This document shows positions 35,657 through 47,525 of a DNA stretch of 64,000 nt, piece by piece. The DNA is from Leptobrachium leishanense. Lineage: Eukaryota > Chordata > Amphibia > Anura > Megophryidae. Numbering within the stretch: position 1 is the stretch's first letter; each line of letters opens with the position of its first letter. Under the pieces are notes generated by a model. It saw only the letters and a list, made by a program, of their open reading frames with translations. It had not been told where the DNA came from and did not search any database. Made by a program: the position numbers and the translations under genes. The stretch is from assembly GCA_009667805.1 (NCBI GenBank), contig CM019069.1, positions 60,815,422 through 60,879,421 on the forward strand, given 5' to 3'.

Positions 35657-35922
35657 TCTGACTTTATCACTAAATGATACGTTTTTTTTTTCTTAAAGAC
35701 ACAGACTCTTATCTAAACAGCCCCTGTCGAGTCTGCGTTATGACTCGAGTGAACACAATATTCCTTCAGACAGAGTTTACCGTCACCTGCCGCTTGGGCA
35801 CTACCAAAACTAATAAGTGGCTAGGCCAGATTCCTAAAATTCCAGGACGAGGACTTTTCCTGTGCAGATTTTCACACGAATGATCTAAAAATAATAACAA
35901 TTAACAACAACTCCAACTCTTA

Positions 35923-36808
35923 CAGGGTTATTCAAAGAGATTTGAATGGCTGCCGAAAGGGAACCGAACACAGAAAATCAGCGTTCAGTTACTCTTCTTG
36001 GCCATTCGACTATTCAGAGAGCAGGCAGTTCGCCAAATGTTGGCGAATTGCCTGCACATATGGTGCCTGTTCGAGGGCAGTGAAATCCCCATAGAGAAGC
36101 AATGCTTCGTCTATTCAGAGAACAAAAACCAGCAGTGAAAAGTTGCCGAAATGCCCTGCCTTTCGGTTGCTTCATTCGACAGGTTTATTCAGGCGAATCC
36201 CATAGGCTTCAATGTTAAAAATATTTCCGTTTTAATTCAATATCTAATAAACCGTTCATTATAATATTCTGCAGTAAAAAGTCTCTTTAGTTATAGATTT
36301 TTTGGGATATTTTAAGCATTTTTCGGGATTTTTTTGCCAATTTTTTTTAAACGTTTGTTCTTTTTTCTGTAACAGCCCTTTTTATTATCATTCCCTGGAC
36401 CTCATATGTAAATTTCAGACATTTTCGCTCAGTAATTTCTTTGCAAACAGTGTTTCACTTTTCAAACATTCAAGCGAACTGTGTTTTTTTTTTTTTACTC
36501 CATTCGTCTGCGGTGTCGGGTTTTTCCGGCGGCTGCGCTGCGTGTGATCGGCTCCTGCTTGGGTTTCTCCGGCATTTTTCGCGGGTTAATCCAGATGTTT
36601 TTGCGGGTTTTTGGTGTGCCTTCACCGTGTTTTGCGGTGAGTTTTCGGTGGGTTTGCGGCGACTTTTCCCCGCAATTCGGGGACCCTGTGGTGCTTGCTG
36701 AATACACCGCAGGGTTGCCGAAATGGGATCGCCAAATCGAACCGAACTGAGAAGAACGAAAAGTCACCGAACGTGCGGTGAATTTTCGATTCTCTATGAA
36801 TTACCCTG
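35923..36808. mobile_element. CAGGGTTATTC element, long form, copy 6
   Basis: It begins CAGGGTTATTCAAAGAG and ends CTCTATGAATTACCCTG. Flanks are TTA on the left and TAC on the right, so the duplication is worn or altered. The hairpins have a few mismatches and it looks older than copies 2 and 3. Confidence 0.85.
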
Positions 36809-37505
36809 TACGTTATCTCTGTGTTCCAGAAAGGAAAATCCGAAAATAATCTCCCACAGGCTTGAGCAGGGGGGCACTCCTTCCAATGAATGGCACTGTA
36901 TATTTTGGGTTTAAGACCTTTTTTTCATGATGATCTTCATAAATATAATATTTATAGTGACTTAGCGATGAAACATATGATTAAACACCTTAAAACAAAA
37001 AGCTGTGCAGTGTGTTGGCTGTTGAAGTGGTGTAACAGATTTCCCCGCTTGACACTCGAGCCTCTGCTTATATGAACAAAGGCTAAATGCACATGTTTTA
37101 CAGTCATTAGACGACCTTAGGCGACACGGACACGGTGAAGGGGGCTTGCCTGCGTACACTGGGTATAGACCCTGGGACTTGAGCTGTAGGGGGTCCTGGA
37201 GCCTCTGTAGACAGGCCCTTGTAATTAATGCCTCCTGCCACTGGGAGGGTTTATGGCAGTGAAGCAGATCACTTATATATACCTGTCCGCAAAACTAGTA
37301 TCCATCTGGCCTCCTATATGCGTATCAGCTCACTTATATATACTTATCTGCCCTCTTATACGCCCACTGAAATCACACTATAGAGTGGAAGTCGGACTCA
37401 CATCGCCCTGACCTGAGCCTGTGCCCAGAAGCACATCACATGTCAATGCTCCCCTTGAAAGCATTCCCGTGGCTGATGTCCCTAAACCAATGAACATGGA
37501 TTTAC
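36809..37505. other. No recognised feature
   Basis: Intron sequence with no identified repeat, exon or RNA gene. Confidence 0.45.
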
Positions 37506-37508
37506 TAT

Positions 37509-37690
37509 CAGGGTTATTCAGAGAGTGGTGAAAAGCAGGAGAATGAATGGAGAATGGAAAATTCTAGCTCAAAATAGCCGATTTGGAAAGTGAGATGAAA
37601 GGGAGAATTTTTCTGGTTTGGCTATTTTGACGTCGAATTTTCCGTTCTCCAGTCATTCTCCTGCTTTTCACCGCTCTCTGAATAACCCTA
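37509..37690. mobile_element. Short CAGGGTTATTC MITE, 182 bp
   Basis: It starts CAGGGTTATTCAGAGAGTGG and ends CTCTCTGAATAACCCTA, with duplication TAT (37506-37508, 37691-37693). It is highly similar to 21292-21482. Confidence 0.88.
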
Positions 37691-37712
37691 TATGAGTATG
37701 ATCTGTTACCTG

Positions 37713-38234
37713 CGGTGCCCCACCGGTGTCAGCATGAAAAAAAAAATAATTAACACGTGGGCACGATGTGTTAGGACGTGGGGACGATCTACTAAATCCA
37801 GCCCATGTGTTAATCTTTTTTTTCATTAGCGTGTACGCGAGTTGTCCTTTCTCTGCACATGCAAAACACACACACAGAGTCCCCTCCGCTAGTCCTCACC
37901 TCGAGGCAGGGTCGCAGCCTCCCGCAGCTCTCATTGGCTGGTGGCAGCCATTTGGTTAAAGCAGGGATCCCTCACCCTCACTAGGCAGTTTTGTGCAGGT
38001 GCTTGTGCAGTTGGTGCTGTGGCTCAGTTGGTGAAAGCCCCTGGCATCTTAGCAATACCTGTGTTTTTTTTTGCACATCTACCTCTGCCTTATTATTATT
38101 ATATATTAATGCTATTATTATTATTATTATAATATTGTATTATAAATAATAGTACCACAATAATACAATAATACAGTACAATAACAATATGATGGTAATT
38201 ATTTTTTTCATGCTGACACCGGCAGGGCTCCGTC
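37713..38234. mobile_element. Possible element with inverted CCGGTGTCAGCATG arms
   Basis: CCACCGGTGTCAGCATGAAA with a following A-run and AATTA at the left (about 37719-37752) is matched in reverse at the right (about 38193-38223). GC-rich sequence lies outside each arm. No target duplication was recognised, so the boundaries are approximate. Confidence 0.45.
38090..38150. repeat. (TTA)n-type microsatellite
   Basis: Imperfect TTA and TAT runs inside the candidate element just described. Confidence 0.8.
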
Positions 38235-38932
38235 TTTACCGAACATTTACCGAAAAAAATACTTTTTATTTTTTTTTACACAAATTGTAAATACGTACAT
38301 ATATACAGTATATTCTTTCAATACTTTTTTTTGAAGCAGAAGATACAGTAAACAAGTAATGTAAATGATAGTCTGGTACTATCTGTCTATACACAGAATT
38401 GAGAGTGTCCCCATACACCCTTATTGCTAAGCAAAGTCTGCTAACAAATACAAGCAGAAGGTCTCGCATGGCTCGCGCATGCATATTGTTTGCTGTGTCT
38501 AGCAGGGCACAGCCCAACAGGGCTATAGACAGATTAGTTTTGTGCTCTGTACACTGATTTCTGGAACAGGATATTCCTGCTACACATACGTCTCTGTACC
38601 CAACCTGTCTCTGGGAAGTATGCAGGGAAAATGCATGTTAATTGCTAATCGTACCTCGGGGCTTTGACACTTATCACAGATAATAGTGCATTAGTCTCCA
38701 TAAAAAGCCAGGCAGGAAAACTGTAGGACAGAAGGCCCATTATCTTTCCATTAACCAATATCTGTCACTTAAATGTCATTTACCAGGGTATTGTGGCTAA
38801 AAAAAAGGTGTGTATACACATATATATATAAACTCTTACTACTGTAATATACGGTATATGTTGAATCAAAGTAATCTGAGGTTAACATAGAACCAGAATA
38901 TATTGGCAGATAAGAACCTTTTAGCCCATCTA

Positions 38933-40099
38933 GGGCCACATTACATAATTGTTGCTAACGTTAGCGCTCACCTGCGTGAGCGTTAACATTAGCCCTGGTG
39001 GCCCTAACGCGGGTCACCCATATTATAATCCATACGCTAAGGCTAGGGTCAGACGAACGCATTTTTCACGTGCGTTTAGCCGCACGAAATCACGGCCGTG
39101 CTAGCAGCAAATGACGTCCAATGCCGGGGAACATACGACGAATGGCCGCACGAAAGTTCATCCGTGCAACGCAAGTGGCAAACGAACGCATTTTTTCGAG
39201 AACGTCAAACCGCTACTACTGACGTACAGAGTGCGCTGTGTCCGCATAGCAGCGTGTTTGCGTGATTGGGAGACGTCAGACGCTGCACACGTCCGGCCAA
39301 CATAACGTCCAAATGCAAAAAGGGTTTTATTGATGATCCGTACAAAATCATGGACGAAACGGCGCATCGTATGACCGCTATCGCGTATTCCGGGAAAAAA
39401 TACGTCCGTTCGTTCGAACGCACTTTTTCACAGGCAACGTGAAAAATGCGTTCGTCTGACCCTAGCCTAACCGGTGAAGAAACCCGTTAGCGTTTGGTAT
39501 CTTGCGCTTCTCTGCGCGAGGTTACTGTACTTTGCGCTCCCTATGCTTAACATGGGGAGCGCAAAGTGTTAATCAGGGCTGGATTACAAAGTACTAACGC
39601 TGATTAACGTCCGGCTGCGGTTAACAAAAAGTTAACCAGAGCCAGGACTTGGTGCTAACGGATTCCGCTTCTGCAGAATCCGTTAGCACCATCCAGAAAC
39701 CCCCCCTAAAATTCAATATACTCACCTCCTGTCCCACGGCGAGGACCGTGGCTCTGTCTGCCTCCTCATTCCGGCGGGAGCAGTGAGAGACTGTGGGAAA
39801 AAGTCCCCCCAGTCTCCCACTGCGTATCACTACGCCGACCGGCCGGATCTCACAAAGCGTCATGTGACCGCCGGCGTCTGCTTCAATGGAGTCCTATGGA
39901 CTCCATTGAGAGGATGTGCGCGGCTGCGCTTAGCGCTGCCGCACGAATCCCGGGGCTTAGCGCCTGCAAACAATGCAGGCAGCTTTTTTAGAGCCTGCAT
40001 TGTAATCTAGCGCTAAAATGCGGGCGCTAGGGGAAAACTGCAGGCGCAGTTTTTCCGCCCAAGCGCCCACGTTTTCACTCTAGGATCGTAATTTAGCCC
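38933..40099. mobile_element. Possible GGGC-ended element split by a MITE
   Basis: It would begin GGGCCACATTACATAA and end GTAATTTAGCCC. Inside are several strong hairpins, for example TGCTAACGGATTC pairing with GAATCCGTTAGCA, and TTTGCGCTCCC with GGGAGCGCAAA. It is interrupted at 39041-39467 by a Harbinger-like MITE. No clear duplication was found for the outer element. Confidence 0.5.
39041..39467. mobile_element. Harbinger-like MITE, GGCTAGGGTC family
   Basis: Exact TAA duplication (39038-39040, 39468-39470). The left end GGCTAGGGTCAGACGAACGC continues into an ACGTGCGTTTAGCCGCACG end type, also seen at 42356 and 49538. Confidence 0.9.
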
Positions 40100-40192
40100 T
40101 TGGAAGAATTTTTTTGGTTTGGCTCTTTTGACCTAGAATTTCACTTCTTCAGCAGTTCTCCTGAGAGTCACCTTTTAGTGAATAGACCTGTA
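40100..40192. mobile_element. Half of a short CAGGGTTATTC-type MITE
   Basis: Only the right half is present, from a TTTGGTTTGGCTCTTTTGAC segment to TTAGTGAATAGACCTG. It matches the GGTCTATTC subfamily at 17322. Confidence 0.55.
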
Positions 40193-40978
40193 AATTTGGG
40201 TTTACCAGCTTTTCAATCCCCGATACAAATTTGAGACAAATATTGGCTCTTGCAGCTATGCTTTCCAGTGGAAATATCGGTTATATTGTTTCAATTTTAA
40301 TTCCTCAGAATGCCAATTCCCAAAAAGATTTTTTTTATCCTACGAGGTGCCGATAAGTGAATTTTCAGGCAGAGAAATAGAGTGAATTAGACTGAAATGT
40401 TAATTTAAAGGGACACTACAAAACAGGCTGTTGTTACGCACACAAAAATGAAAATACACAAAGGGGTGCTACCATATATCAGGACCCCTCCTTAACGAGT
40501 CCCAAAGAAATCAATACAAAAACATGGAAGCACACCATAAAAAATATATGTCTTTATTGAAAAACAACACTGCCAATTTAAAGGGACACTACCACCAAAG
40601 AATGAAATGTTCATATTTTGTGTTGTTGATATCTTACATATACTTTTACTGTTTTTCTCTTGTATGTTTAGTTAACAAAATATTTTACTCTATATGTGTC
40701 ATCGGATGCATCCATTTTGTGATATTTTGTGTTGAAAACTAACCCCCAACAGTATCTTTACATCACTTGCTTCTTACTGTGTGACAATGGCCATAGCATT
40801 GAGTAAATTCGTTGATCACTGACTCAAAATCATTGTATTGTGTGGGATGTCTTCAAAGGACATCGCCAGGAGGAAGAGTCATTTAGAAGTCATTAAAGCT
40901 CCCTGTTTTATATCATTCAGCTGACATCTCTTAGGGCAGTTAGCCTTGAGAACAACAGCCCCCTGCCACCTTATCTAA
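40193..40978. other. Intron stretch with TTAA-element fragments
   Basis: TTTAAAGGGACACTAC occurs twice (about 40406 and 40579), resembling the terminal motif of TTAA-flanked elements at 60801 and 54080. No matching opposite ends were found. Nothing else was recognised. Confidence 0.4.
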
Positions 40979-41403
40979 GGCTAGGGTCAGACTGAGGCAG
41001 TGCGAACGCGCGTTCTGGCGCACTTAATCACGGCCGCACTAGCAGCAGATGCCGGGCAATGACAGCCAATATACGAAGTACGGTCGCACAAAAGTCCGGC
41101 TGCGCAACGCAAGTGGAAAATGAACGCATTTTTTCGAGAACGTGAAACCGCAGGTACTGACGTACAGAGTGCGCTGCGTCCGCTAGAGGCGTGTGTGCGT
41201 GAATTGGAGACATCAGACGCTGCTAATGTCCGGCCAACATAACGTCCAGATGCAAGAAGTGTTTTATTGATGATCCGTACAAAATCACGGACGAAAATGC
41301 GCATAGTATGACCGCTATCACGTATTCTGTGAAAAAATGCGTCCATTCGTTCGAACGCACTTTTTCACAGACAACATAAAAATGCGTTCGTCTGACCCTA
41401 GCC
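40979..41403. mobile_element. Harbinger-like MITE, GGCTAGGGTC young subfamily
   Basis: Left flank TAA, right flank TTA, so the duplication does not match exactly although both ends are intact. The sequence is nearly identical to 33261-33685, apart from an altered motif near the left end (GCGCGTTCTGGCGC). Confidence 0.85.
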
Positions 41404-41723
41404 TTAACATTCCCTCCACCACCTCATTAACTGTTAAATACTGTAGATTATATAAACAACCACAGTAAAGTAACGCTTTTGCATAGATTTTGGTAAGTTT
41501 TGCATAGCATCATGGTAAAAATACACAAAATGTAAACAGGGATAAAAAAACTAATTTTATTTTTCCTTTTTACATGCAATTACTTTCAAACAAAGAAAAA
41601 AGCAGCTCATGTTTTATAATGTGGATTTATTTGTAATGCAGAAGTAATCTAGTTACAGCTTATGTAAGTAGTAGTGTCTTTTAAACATTGAGTATTTAAA
41701 AAAAAAATAAAAAAAATTGAGAA
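41404..41723. other. No recognised feature
   Basis: AT-rich intron sequence ending in an A-rich run next to the SINE tail. Confidence 0.45.
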
Positions 41724-42344
41724 AGGATTTTATCAGGAAGGATACATTGAGATTTCTCTCGTTTTCAAGTATGTCCTGAGTGGCGAGTATGTACCGTTAG
41801 GTGTCTTGCCCAAGGACACTTACTGGAGAGGTGCTCTTGCCAGGATTGAACGTGTGTCTCCACAGTCTCTCTCCACGGTTATAGAGCATTGATGTTAGGC
41901 TAGGGTCAGACTGAGGCAGTGCGAACGCGCGTGCAGCCGCACTTAATCACGGCCGCACTAGCAGCAGATGCCGGGCAATGACGGCCAATATACGAAGTAC
42001 GGTCGCACAAAAGTCCGGCAGCGCAACGCAAGTGGAAAATGAACGCATTTTTTCGAGAACGTGAAACCGCAGGTACTGACGTACAGAGTGCGCTGTGTCC
42101 GCTAGCGGGTGTGTGTGTGATTAGGAGACGTCAGACGCTGCTAATGTCCGGCCAACATAACGTCCAGACACAAAAAGAGTTTTATTGATGATCCGTACAA
42201 AATCACGGACGAAAATGCGCATAGTATGACCACTATCACGTATTCTGTGAAAAAATGCGTCCATTCGTTCGAACGCACTTTTTCACAGACAACATAAAAA
42301 TGCGTTCGTCTGACCCTAGCCTTACCTCTACTCCACCCAGCCGG
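41724..42344 (-). mobile_element. tRNA-derived SINE split by a MITE
   Basis: The tail and middle are at 41724-41897. The head end (ACCTCTACTCCACCCAGCCG) resumes at about 42324. In between lies a Harbinger-like MITE. Without the MITE and one TTA, the head reads GATGTTACCTCTACTCCACC, the same as in the intact SINEs. Confidence 0.88.
41898..42321. mobile_element. Harbinger-like MITE nested in a SINE
   Basis: Exact TTA duplication (41895-41897, 42322-42324). A young-subfamily copy, inserted within the A-box region of the SINE head. Confidence 0.92.
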
Positions 42345-42355
42345 TACCATTCTAA

Positions 42356-42782
42356 GGCTAGGGTCAGACTAGCGCAGTTTTAACGTGCGTTTAGCCGCAC
42401 GAAATCACGGCCGTACTAGCAGCAAATGACGTCCAATGCCGGGGAACATACGACGAACGGCCGCACGAAAGTTCGTCCGCGCAACGCAAGTGGCCAACGA
42501 ACGCATTTTTTCGAGAACGTCAAACCGCTACTACTGACGTACAGAGTGCGCTGCGGCCGCATAGCGGCGTGTGTGTGTGATTAGGAGACGTCAGACGCTG
42601 CTCATGTCCGGCCAACATAACGTCCAGACGCAAAAAGTGTTTTATTGATGATCCGTACAAAATCACGGACGAAAAGGCGCATCGTATGACCGCTATCGCG
42701 TATTCCGGGGGAAAATACGTACGTTCGTTCGACCGAACTTTTTCACGGACGACGTGAAAAATGCGTTCGTCTGACCCTAGCC
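42356..42782. mobile_element. Harbinger-like MITE, GGCTAGGGTC family
   Basis: Exact TAA duplication (42353-42355, 42783-42785). It lies only 34 bp from the preceding MITE, with the SINE head between them. Confidence 0.9.
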
Positions 42783-42959
42783 TAATAGTCATGCTTAAAG
42801 GCAGAAATCTATATGATGCAGGCCAAAAATAAGCTTTTGCAGCCATTTTACCGGCCAGTTTTTTTGAGCCAGTGGCATTTTTCAAATACTGCCTCTACCC
42901 GAATTGTTTAAAATAAAATCAACCGATATGTCGAAAAGGCGTAACATAATTAAATAGTA

Positions 42960-43180
42960 CTGGCTGGGTGAAGTAGAGGTAACATCACTGCTCTATAACC
43001 GTGGAGAGAGACTGTGGAGACACAGGTTCAATCCCAGCAAGAGCACCTCTCCAGTAAGTGTCCTTGGGAAAGACACCCAACCGTACATAATCGTCACCCG
43101 GGACATACTTAAAAACAAGAGAAATCTCAATGTATCCTTCCTAGTAAAATACTTTCTAAAAAAATCAAAAAAAAATCAAA
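42960..43180 (+). mobile_element. tRNA-derived SINE, plus strand
   Basis: The head GGCTGGGTGAAGTAGAGGTA, a B-box-like GGTTCAATCCC (a perfect match to the pol III consensus form), the middle GTGTCCTTGGGAAAGACACC and the LINE-like tail are all present, followed by an A-rich end. Confidence 0.87.
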
Positions 43181-43186
43181 CCCTTA

Positions 43187-43363
43187 CAGGGTAATTCAGA
43201 GAAAGGTGAAAACCAGGAAAACTGGCAGGAGAAAAGAACAATCCAGACCACATAGCCGATTTGGAAAGTGAGATAAATGGGAGAATTTTTCTGGTTTGGC
43301 TATTTTGACCTAGAATTTTCACTTCTCCAGTCATTCTCCTGGTTTTCACCTTTCTCTGAATAG
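43187..43363. mobile_element. Short CAGGGTTATTC MITE, worn right end
   Basis: It begins CAGGGTAATTCAGAGAAAGG and has the shared core. The right end reaches TTTCTCTGAATAG and then departs from the terminus, so the duplication cannot be called. Confidence 0.75.
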
Positions 43364-43662
43364 TGAATACACTATTAGTGAATTATAGTGAATTCCCTGA
43401 TAGTGATCCATGGGGACTGTTATACTCTCCCAAAACAAAGGGCTTCTATCAACACTGAAGGCTGTCACACAGCTCCCAGTAGACAGCCTGCCAGGCTTTT
43501 GATAAATTCCAGTAAATTAAATGGAGTAATTGTTCAAGGCCTCTTAATACTATTGCACGGAGAAGCCTCTGATTCACCTGAAACCTTCGCCATGTGCCGT
43601 CTGGTTGGAAGAGAAGGGGGAAAGACTGGTGTGTTTAAATAGTAGTAACTTTTATGACACTC
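43364..43662. other. No recognised feature
   Basis: An 84-codon open frame starting at 43388 has no domain or splice context. The stretch is otherwise plain intron. Confidence 0.4.
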
Positions 43663-44056
43663 TAAGGCTAGGGTCAGACTAACGCATTTTTCACGTTGTC
43701 CGTGAAAAAGTGCGTTCGAACGAATGGACGTATTTTTTCCCGGAATACGCGATAGCGGTCATACGATGCGCCTTTTCGTCTGTGATTTTGTACGGATCAT
43801 CAATAAAACACTTTTTGTGTCTGGACGTTATGTTGGCCGGACATTAGCAGCGTCTGACGTCTCCTAATCACGCACACACGCCGCTAGTGGACGCAGCGCA
43901 CTCTGTACGTCAGTACTAGCGGTTTGACGTTCTAGAAAAAATGCGTTCGTTTGCCACTTGCGTTGCGCGGAGGAGTGTTCGTGCGGCCGTTCTTCGTATG
44001 TTCCCCGGCATTGGACGTCATTTGCTGCTAGCACGGCCGTGATTTCGTGCGGTTAA

Positions 44057-44493
44057 GGCTAGGGACAGATGAGCGCATTTTCTGCAGCCACCGTCAAAAT
44101 GTACGTCGATGCGTGCGCACGCATTTTTTCACGGAATACGCTTAAGTGGTCAGACGATGCGCAATTCTGGACGTATTTCATGACGGTGGGGTAAAAAGAA
44201 GTCTAGGGAAATCCGGCTGTTTTGAACGTTATGTAGGCCGCACACTAGCAGCGTCTGACATCTCCTAATCACGCACACACGCTGCTATGCGGCCGCAGCG
44301 CACTTTGTACGTCAGTAGCAGCGGTTTCACGTTCTGATAAAAATGCGTTCATTTGCCGGTTGCGTGGTGTCGGCGCACTTTCGTACGCACGTACTGCGTA
44401 TATTGGCCGTCATTGGCCGTTATGTGCTGCTACTGCCGCCGTGATTTAGTGCGTCTGCACGCGCGTTCCGACTGCCCCACTCTGACCCTAGCC
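44057..44493. mobile_element. Inner MITE A, divergent subfamily
   Basis: It starts GGCTAGGGACAGATGAGCGC and ends CACTCTGACCCTAGCC, with TAA on both sides. It has a different left interior (CAGCCACCGTCAAAATG) from the other members. Confidence 0.9.
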
Positions 44494-44496
44494 TAA

Positions 44497-44921
44497 GGCT
44501 AGGGTCAGACTGAGGCAGTGCGAACGCGCGTGCAGCCGCACATAATCACGGCCGTGCTAGCAGCAGATGCCGGGCAATGACGGCCAATATACGAAGTACG
44601 GTCGCACAAAAGTGCGGCCGCGCAACGCAAGCGGCAAACAAACGCATTTTTTCGAGAACGTGATACCGCTAGTACTGACGTACAGAGTGCGCTGCGTCCG
44701 CTAGCGGCGTGTGTGCGTGATTAGGAGACGTCAGACGCTGCTAATGTCCGGCCAACATAACGTCCAGACCCAAAAAGTGTTTTATTGATGATCCGTACAA
44801 AATCACGGATGAACTGCGCATCGTATGACCGCTATTGCGTATTCCGTGAAAAAATACGTCCATTCGTTCGAACGCACTTTTTCACGGACAACGTGAAAAA
44901 TGCGTTAGTCTGACCCTAGCC
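44497..44921. mobile_element. Inner MITE B
   Basis: It starts GGCTAGGGTCAGACTGAGGC and ends TTAGTCTGACCCTAGCC, with TAA on both sides (44494-44496 shared with element A, and 44922-44924). Confidence 0.9.
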
Positions 44922-44962
44922 TAAACGCACGTTAAAAATGCTTTCGTCTAACCCTAGCCTAA

Positions 44963-45290
44963 GAGCATATCCAGAGGCGATGGCAGCAGAATGGCAAAAA
45001 AAATTACACCTCTGGTCCCTCTCCCCACCATTTATGACCCGCCCCCAGGTGTCAATTTAGCTGTTGCTGCAACCAAAATCTGCAACAATTGGCATACAAA
45101 GGCTATTGCATTATAGATATGTGTCAAGAAAATGAAATAGTGTTATTAGTTTCTTCTTTTCCCTGAAATATCTTCACACAACCATATGTTCAAAAGATCT
45201 CAGCGAGGCAGATCACCTTCATATCGAGTTGCACTGTGAGGAAATGAAGTAGCTGTACCAATAACTTTAAAGCTTATCTATATCAAAAAG
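44963..45290. other. No recognised feature
   Basis: Plain intron sequence between two nested clusters. Confidence 0.45.
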
Positions 45291-45419
45291 ATACAGGGTT
45301 ATTCAGAGAGCGGTGAAAAGCAGGAGAATGTCTGGAGAATGGAAAAATCTAGGTCAAAATAGCCGATTTGGAAAGTGAGATAAATGGGAGAATTTTTCTG
45401 GTTTAGATATTTTGACTTA

Positions 45420-47525
45420 CAGCGGGTTATTCAAAGAGATCCGAATTGCTTGAGAAAGGTAACTGAATGCTGAAAATCAGCGTTCGGTTACCTTTCTTGG
45501 CCATTCGGCTATCCAGAGAGCAGGCAATTCGCCAAATCCTGGCGAATTGCCTGCACATACGGTGCCTGTTCGGTGCCTGTTCGAGGGCAGTGAAAACACC
45601 ATAAAAAAGCACTGCTTCGGCTATTCAGAGAACACAAACCAGCAGTGAAAGGTTCCCCTAATGTCCTGCCATTCGGTGTTTTAATTCGGCAAGTTTATTC
45701 AGGAGAATCCCATAGGCTTCAATGTTAAAAATATTCCCGTTTTAATTCAATATCTAATAAACCGTTCATTATAAAATTCTGCAGTAAAGAGTCTCTTTAT
45801 TTATAGATTTTTTAGGATACTTTAAGCATTTTTCAGATTTTTTTTAATTTTTTTTAAAAGTCCGATTTTTTTTAACCCTTTCAATGCGGTGGACACGCTC
45901 AGCGCGTCCAACCGCATTCCTACTTGGCTGCGGAGGACGCGCTGAGCCCTTTGCAGCCCGCGATCAGCCGGTATTCCGGCTGATCGCTCGGCCCCCCGGT
46001 GTGGGCTGACATCATCGATGTCAGCCCAACCTCCGGGACCCAGGCGGGCACGATAGGCGTCATCGCGCATGCGCGATGACGTCTATTTCAGGCACCCCCC
46101 CGCCATTGCATGGAAGGTGCCTGAAGGGGAGGGGGGGGACCTCTCCCACTCCCCATCCGTGCATGCCAGCGGTTAAAGGCAGGCACCGCCTGGAAGGGCA
46201 CAGCCTGCCCTTCCAAGCGGCGGCTGTCTTTAACCCCTAGGGGGCTGGATCGCGATATGGCGCCAACATGCGCCGTATCGCGGTCCCTTCCCGGAGCTGG
46301 CCGACATCTTGGATGTCGGCCAAGCTTCCGGGATATCCCCCTAACGACTGGCGTCATCGCGCAGAGCGCGATGGCAGCAGTTTTCAAATTAACACCTTGC
46401 TGCCACCTATAGTGGAGATAGGGGGTTCATTGGAACCCCCTATCTCCCGATCCGTGACAGCTAGGGGTTAAAGTTTACTATCATTGGAACGGCCAGAGCG
46501 TGGCCGTTCCAATGATACCAAACATGACCATGTAAAAAGTAAACAAAAAAAAATTAAATTAAATTAAAAAAAAAATTAAATAAAAAAAATTTTTTTTTTT
46601 TTTTTTTAGATTTATTAGTGCAACAATATTGTTCCCATTTCAATTATAATGTGAACAATGATGCTGCACTAACGATTTTTTCTATGGGGGGCGTTTGCTA
46701 AAAAACACGTAATTTTCCCCAAAAAAAGTAACGATTCCTCCATTTCTAATTTTTTTAACAAGCGCACCCCATAGAAAATATAACTGCAAACGATCGCATT
46801 TTAAAATGTGAAAAAAAAAACACTTTACACATTGTAAATTATTGAAAATTCAAATTTTAATTGCATTTTTTGTTATAAATACAGACATGACATAACGTAT
46901 ACATATAATAATGACATATTATGAATCTGCACAGTCTTCCGGAAAGAAAAAATATATAATATGTCTGGGTCATATATTAAAATAAGGCTTCAAAACGCGG
47001 TTAAACAAGATGAGCGAAACCGGTAAAAATGACCTCAGCACAGGGGCAGGAAAAGGCTCAGCAGCGAAAGGGTTAAGTTTACTGTAACAGCCCTCTTTAT
47101 TATCATTCCCTGGACCTCCTGTGTAAATTTCAGCCATTTTCGCTCAGTAGTTTCTTTGCAAACAGCATTTTATTTTCACACATTCATACAAATTGTTTTG
47201 CTAATTTATTCACCTCCCTCTTCTGCGGTCTCAGCTGCTTCGGCTGCTTCGGCTGTGTGTGATCGGCTCCTGTTCGGGTTTTTCTGTGGTTTTCGGCAGG
47301 TTAATCCAGATGTTTTTGATGGTTTTCGGCGTGCATTCGGTGGGTTTTGCGGTTAGTTTTAGTGTCAGGTTTGCGGCAGCCTTTCCCTGCAATTCGGGGT
47401 CCCTGTGGTGCTTGCTGAATACACCGCAGGGTCACTGAAATGCAATCGGCAAAAGGAACCGAATTGAAGAGAATGAAAAGTCACCGAATGTGCAGTGACT
47501 TTTCGAATCTCTTTGAATAACCCTG
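45420..47525. mobile_element. CAGGGTTATTC element, long form, copy 7, split
   Basis: It begins CAGCGGGTTATTCAAAGAG (one extra base pair near the end) and ends CTCTTTGAATAACCCTG, with an exact TTA duplication (45417-45419, 47526-47528). It is itself interrupted at 45872 by a TTAA-flanked element. Confidence 0.9.
45876..47072. mobile_element. TTAA-flanked (piggyBac-like) non-autonomous element, 1197 bp
   Basis: It starts CCCTTTCAATGCGGTGG and ends CTCAGCAGCGAAAGGG, with TTAA on both sides (45872-45875, 47073-47076). The first 600 bp hold at least five strong palindromes, including GTCATCGCGCATGCGCGATG and CATTGGAACGGCC pairing with GGCCGTTCCAATG. The right third is shared with 18560-19040. Confidence 0.87.

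Larger units (their letters stand above)
43666..44959. mobile_element. Harbinger-like MITE with two sister copies inserted at one site
   Basis: The outer copy starts GGCTAGGGTCAGACTAACGC and ends CGTCTAACCCTAGCC, with TAA on both sides (43663-43665, 44960-44962). Its body stops at GTGCGGTTAA (44056) and resumes at TAAACGCACG (44922). Two complete elements lie in the gap, separated by a single TAA. Confidence 0.9.
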
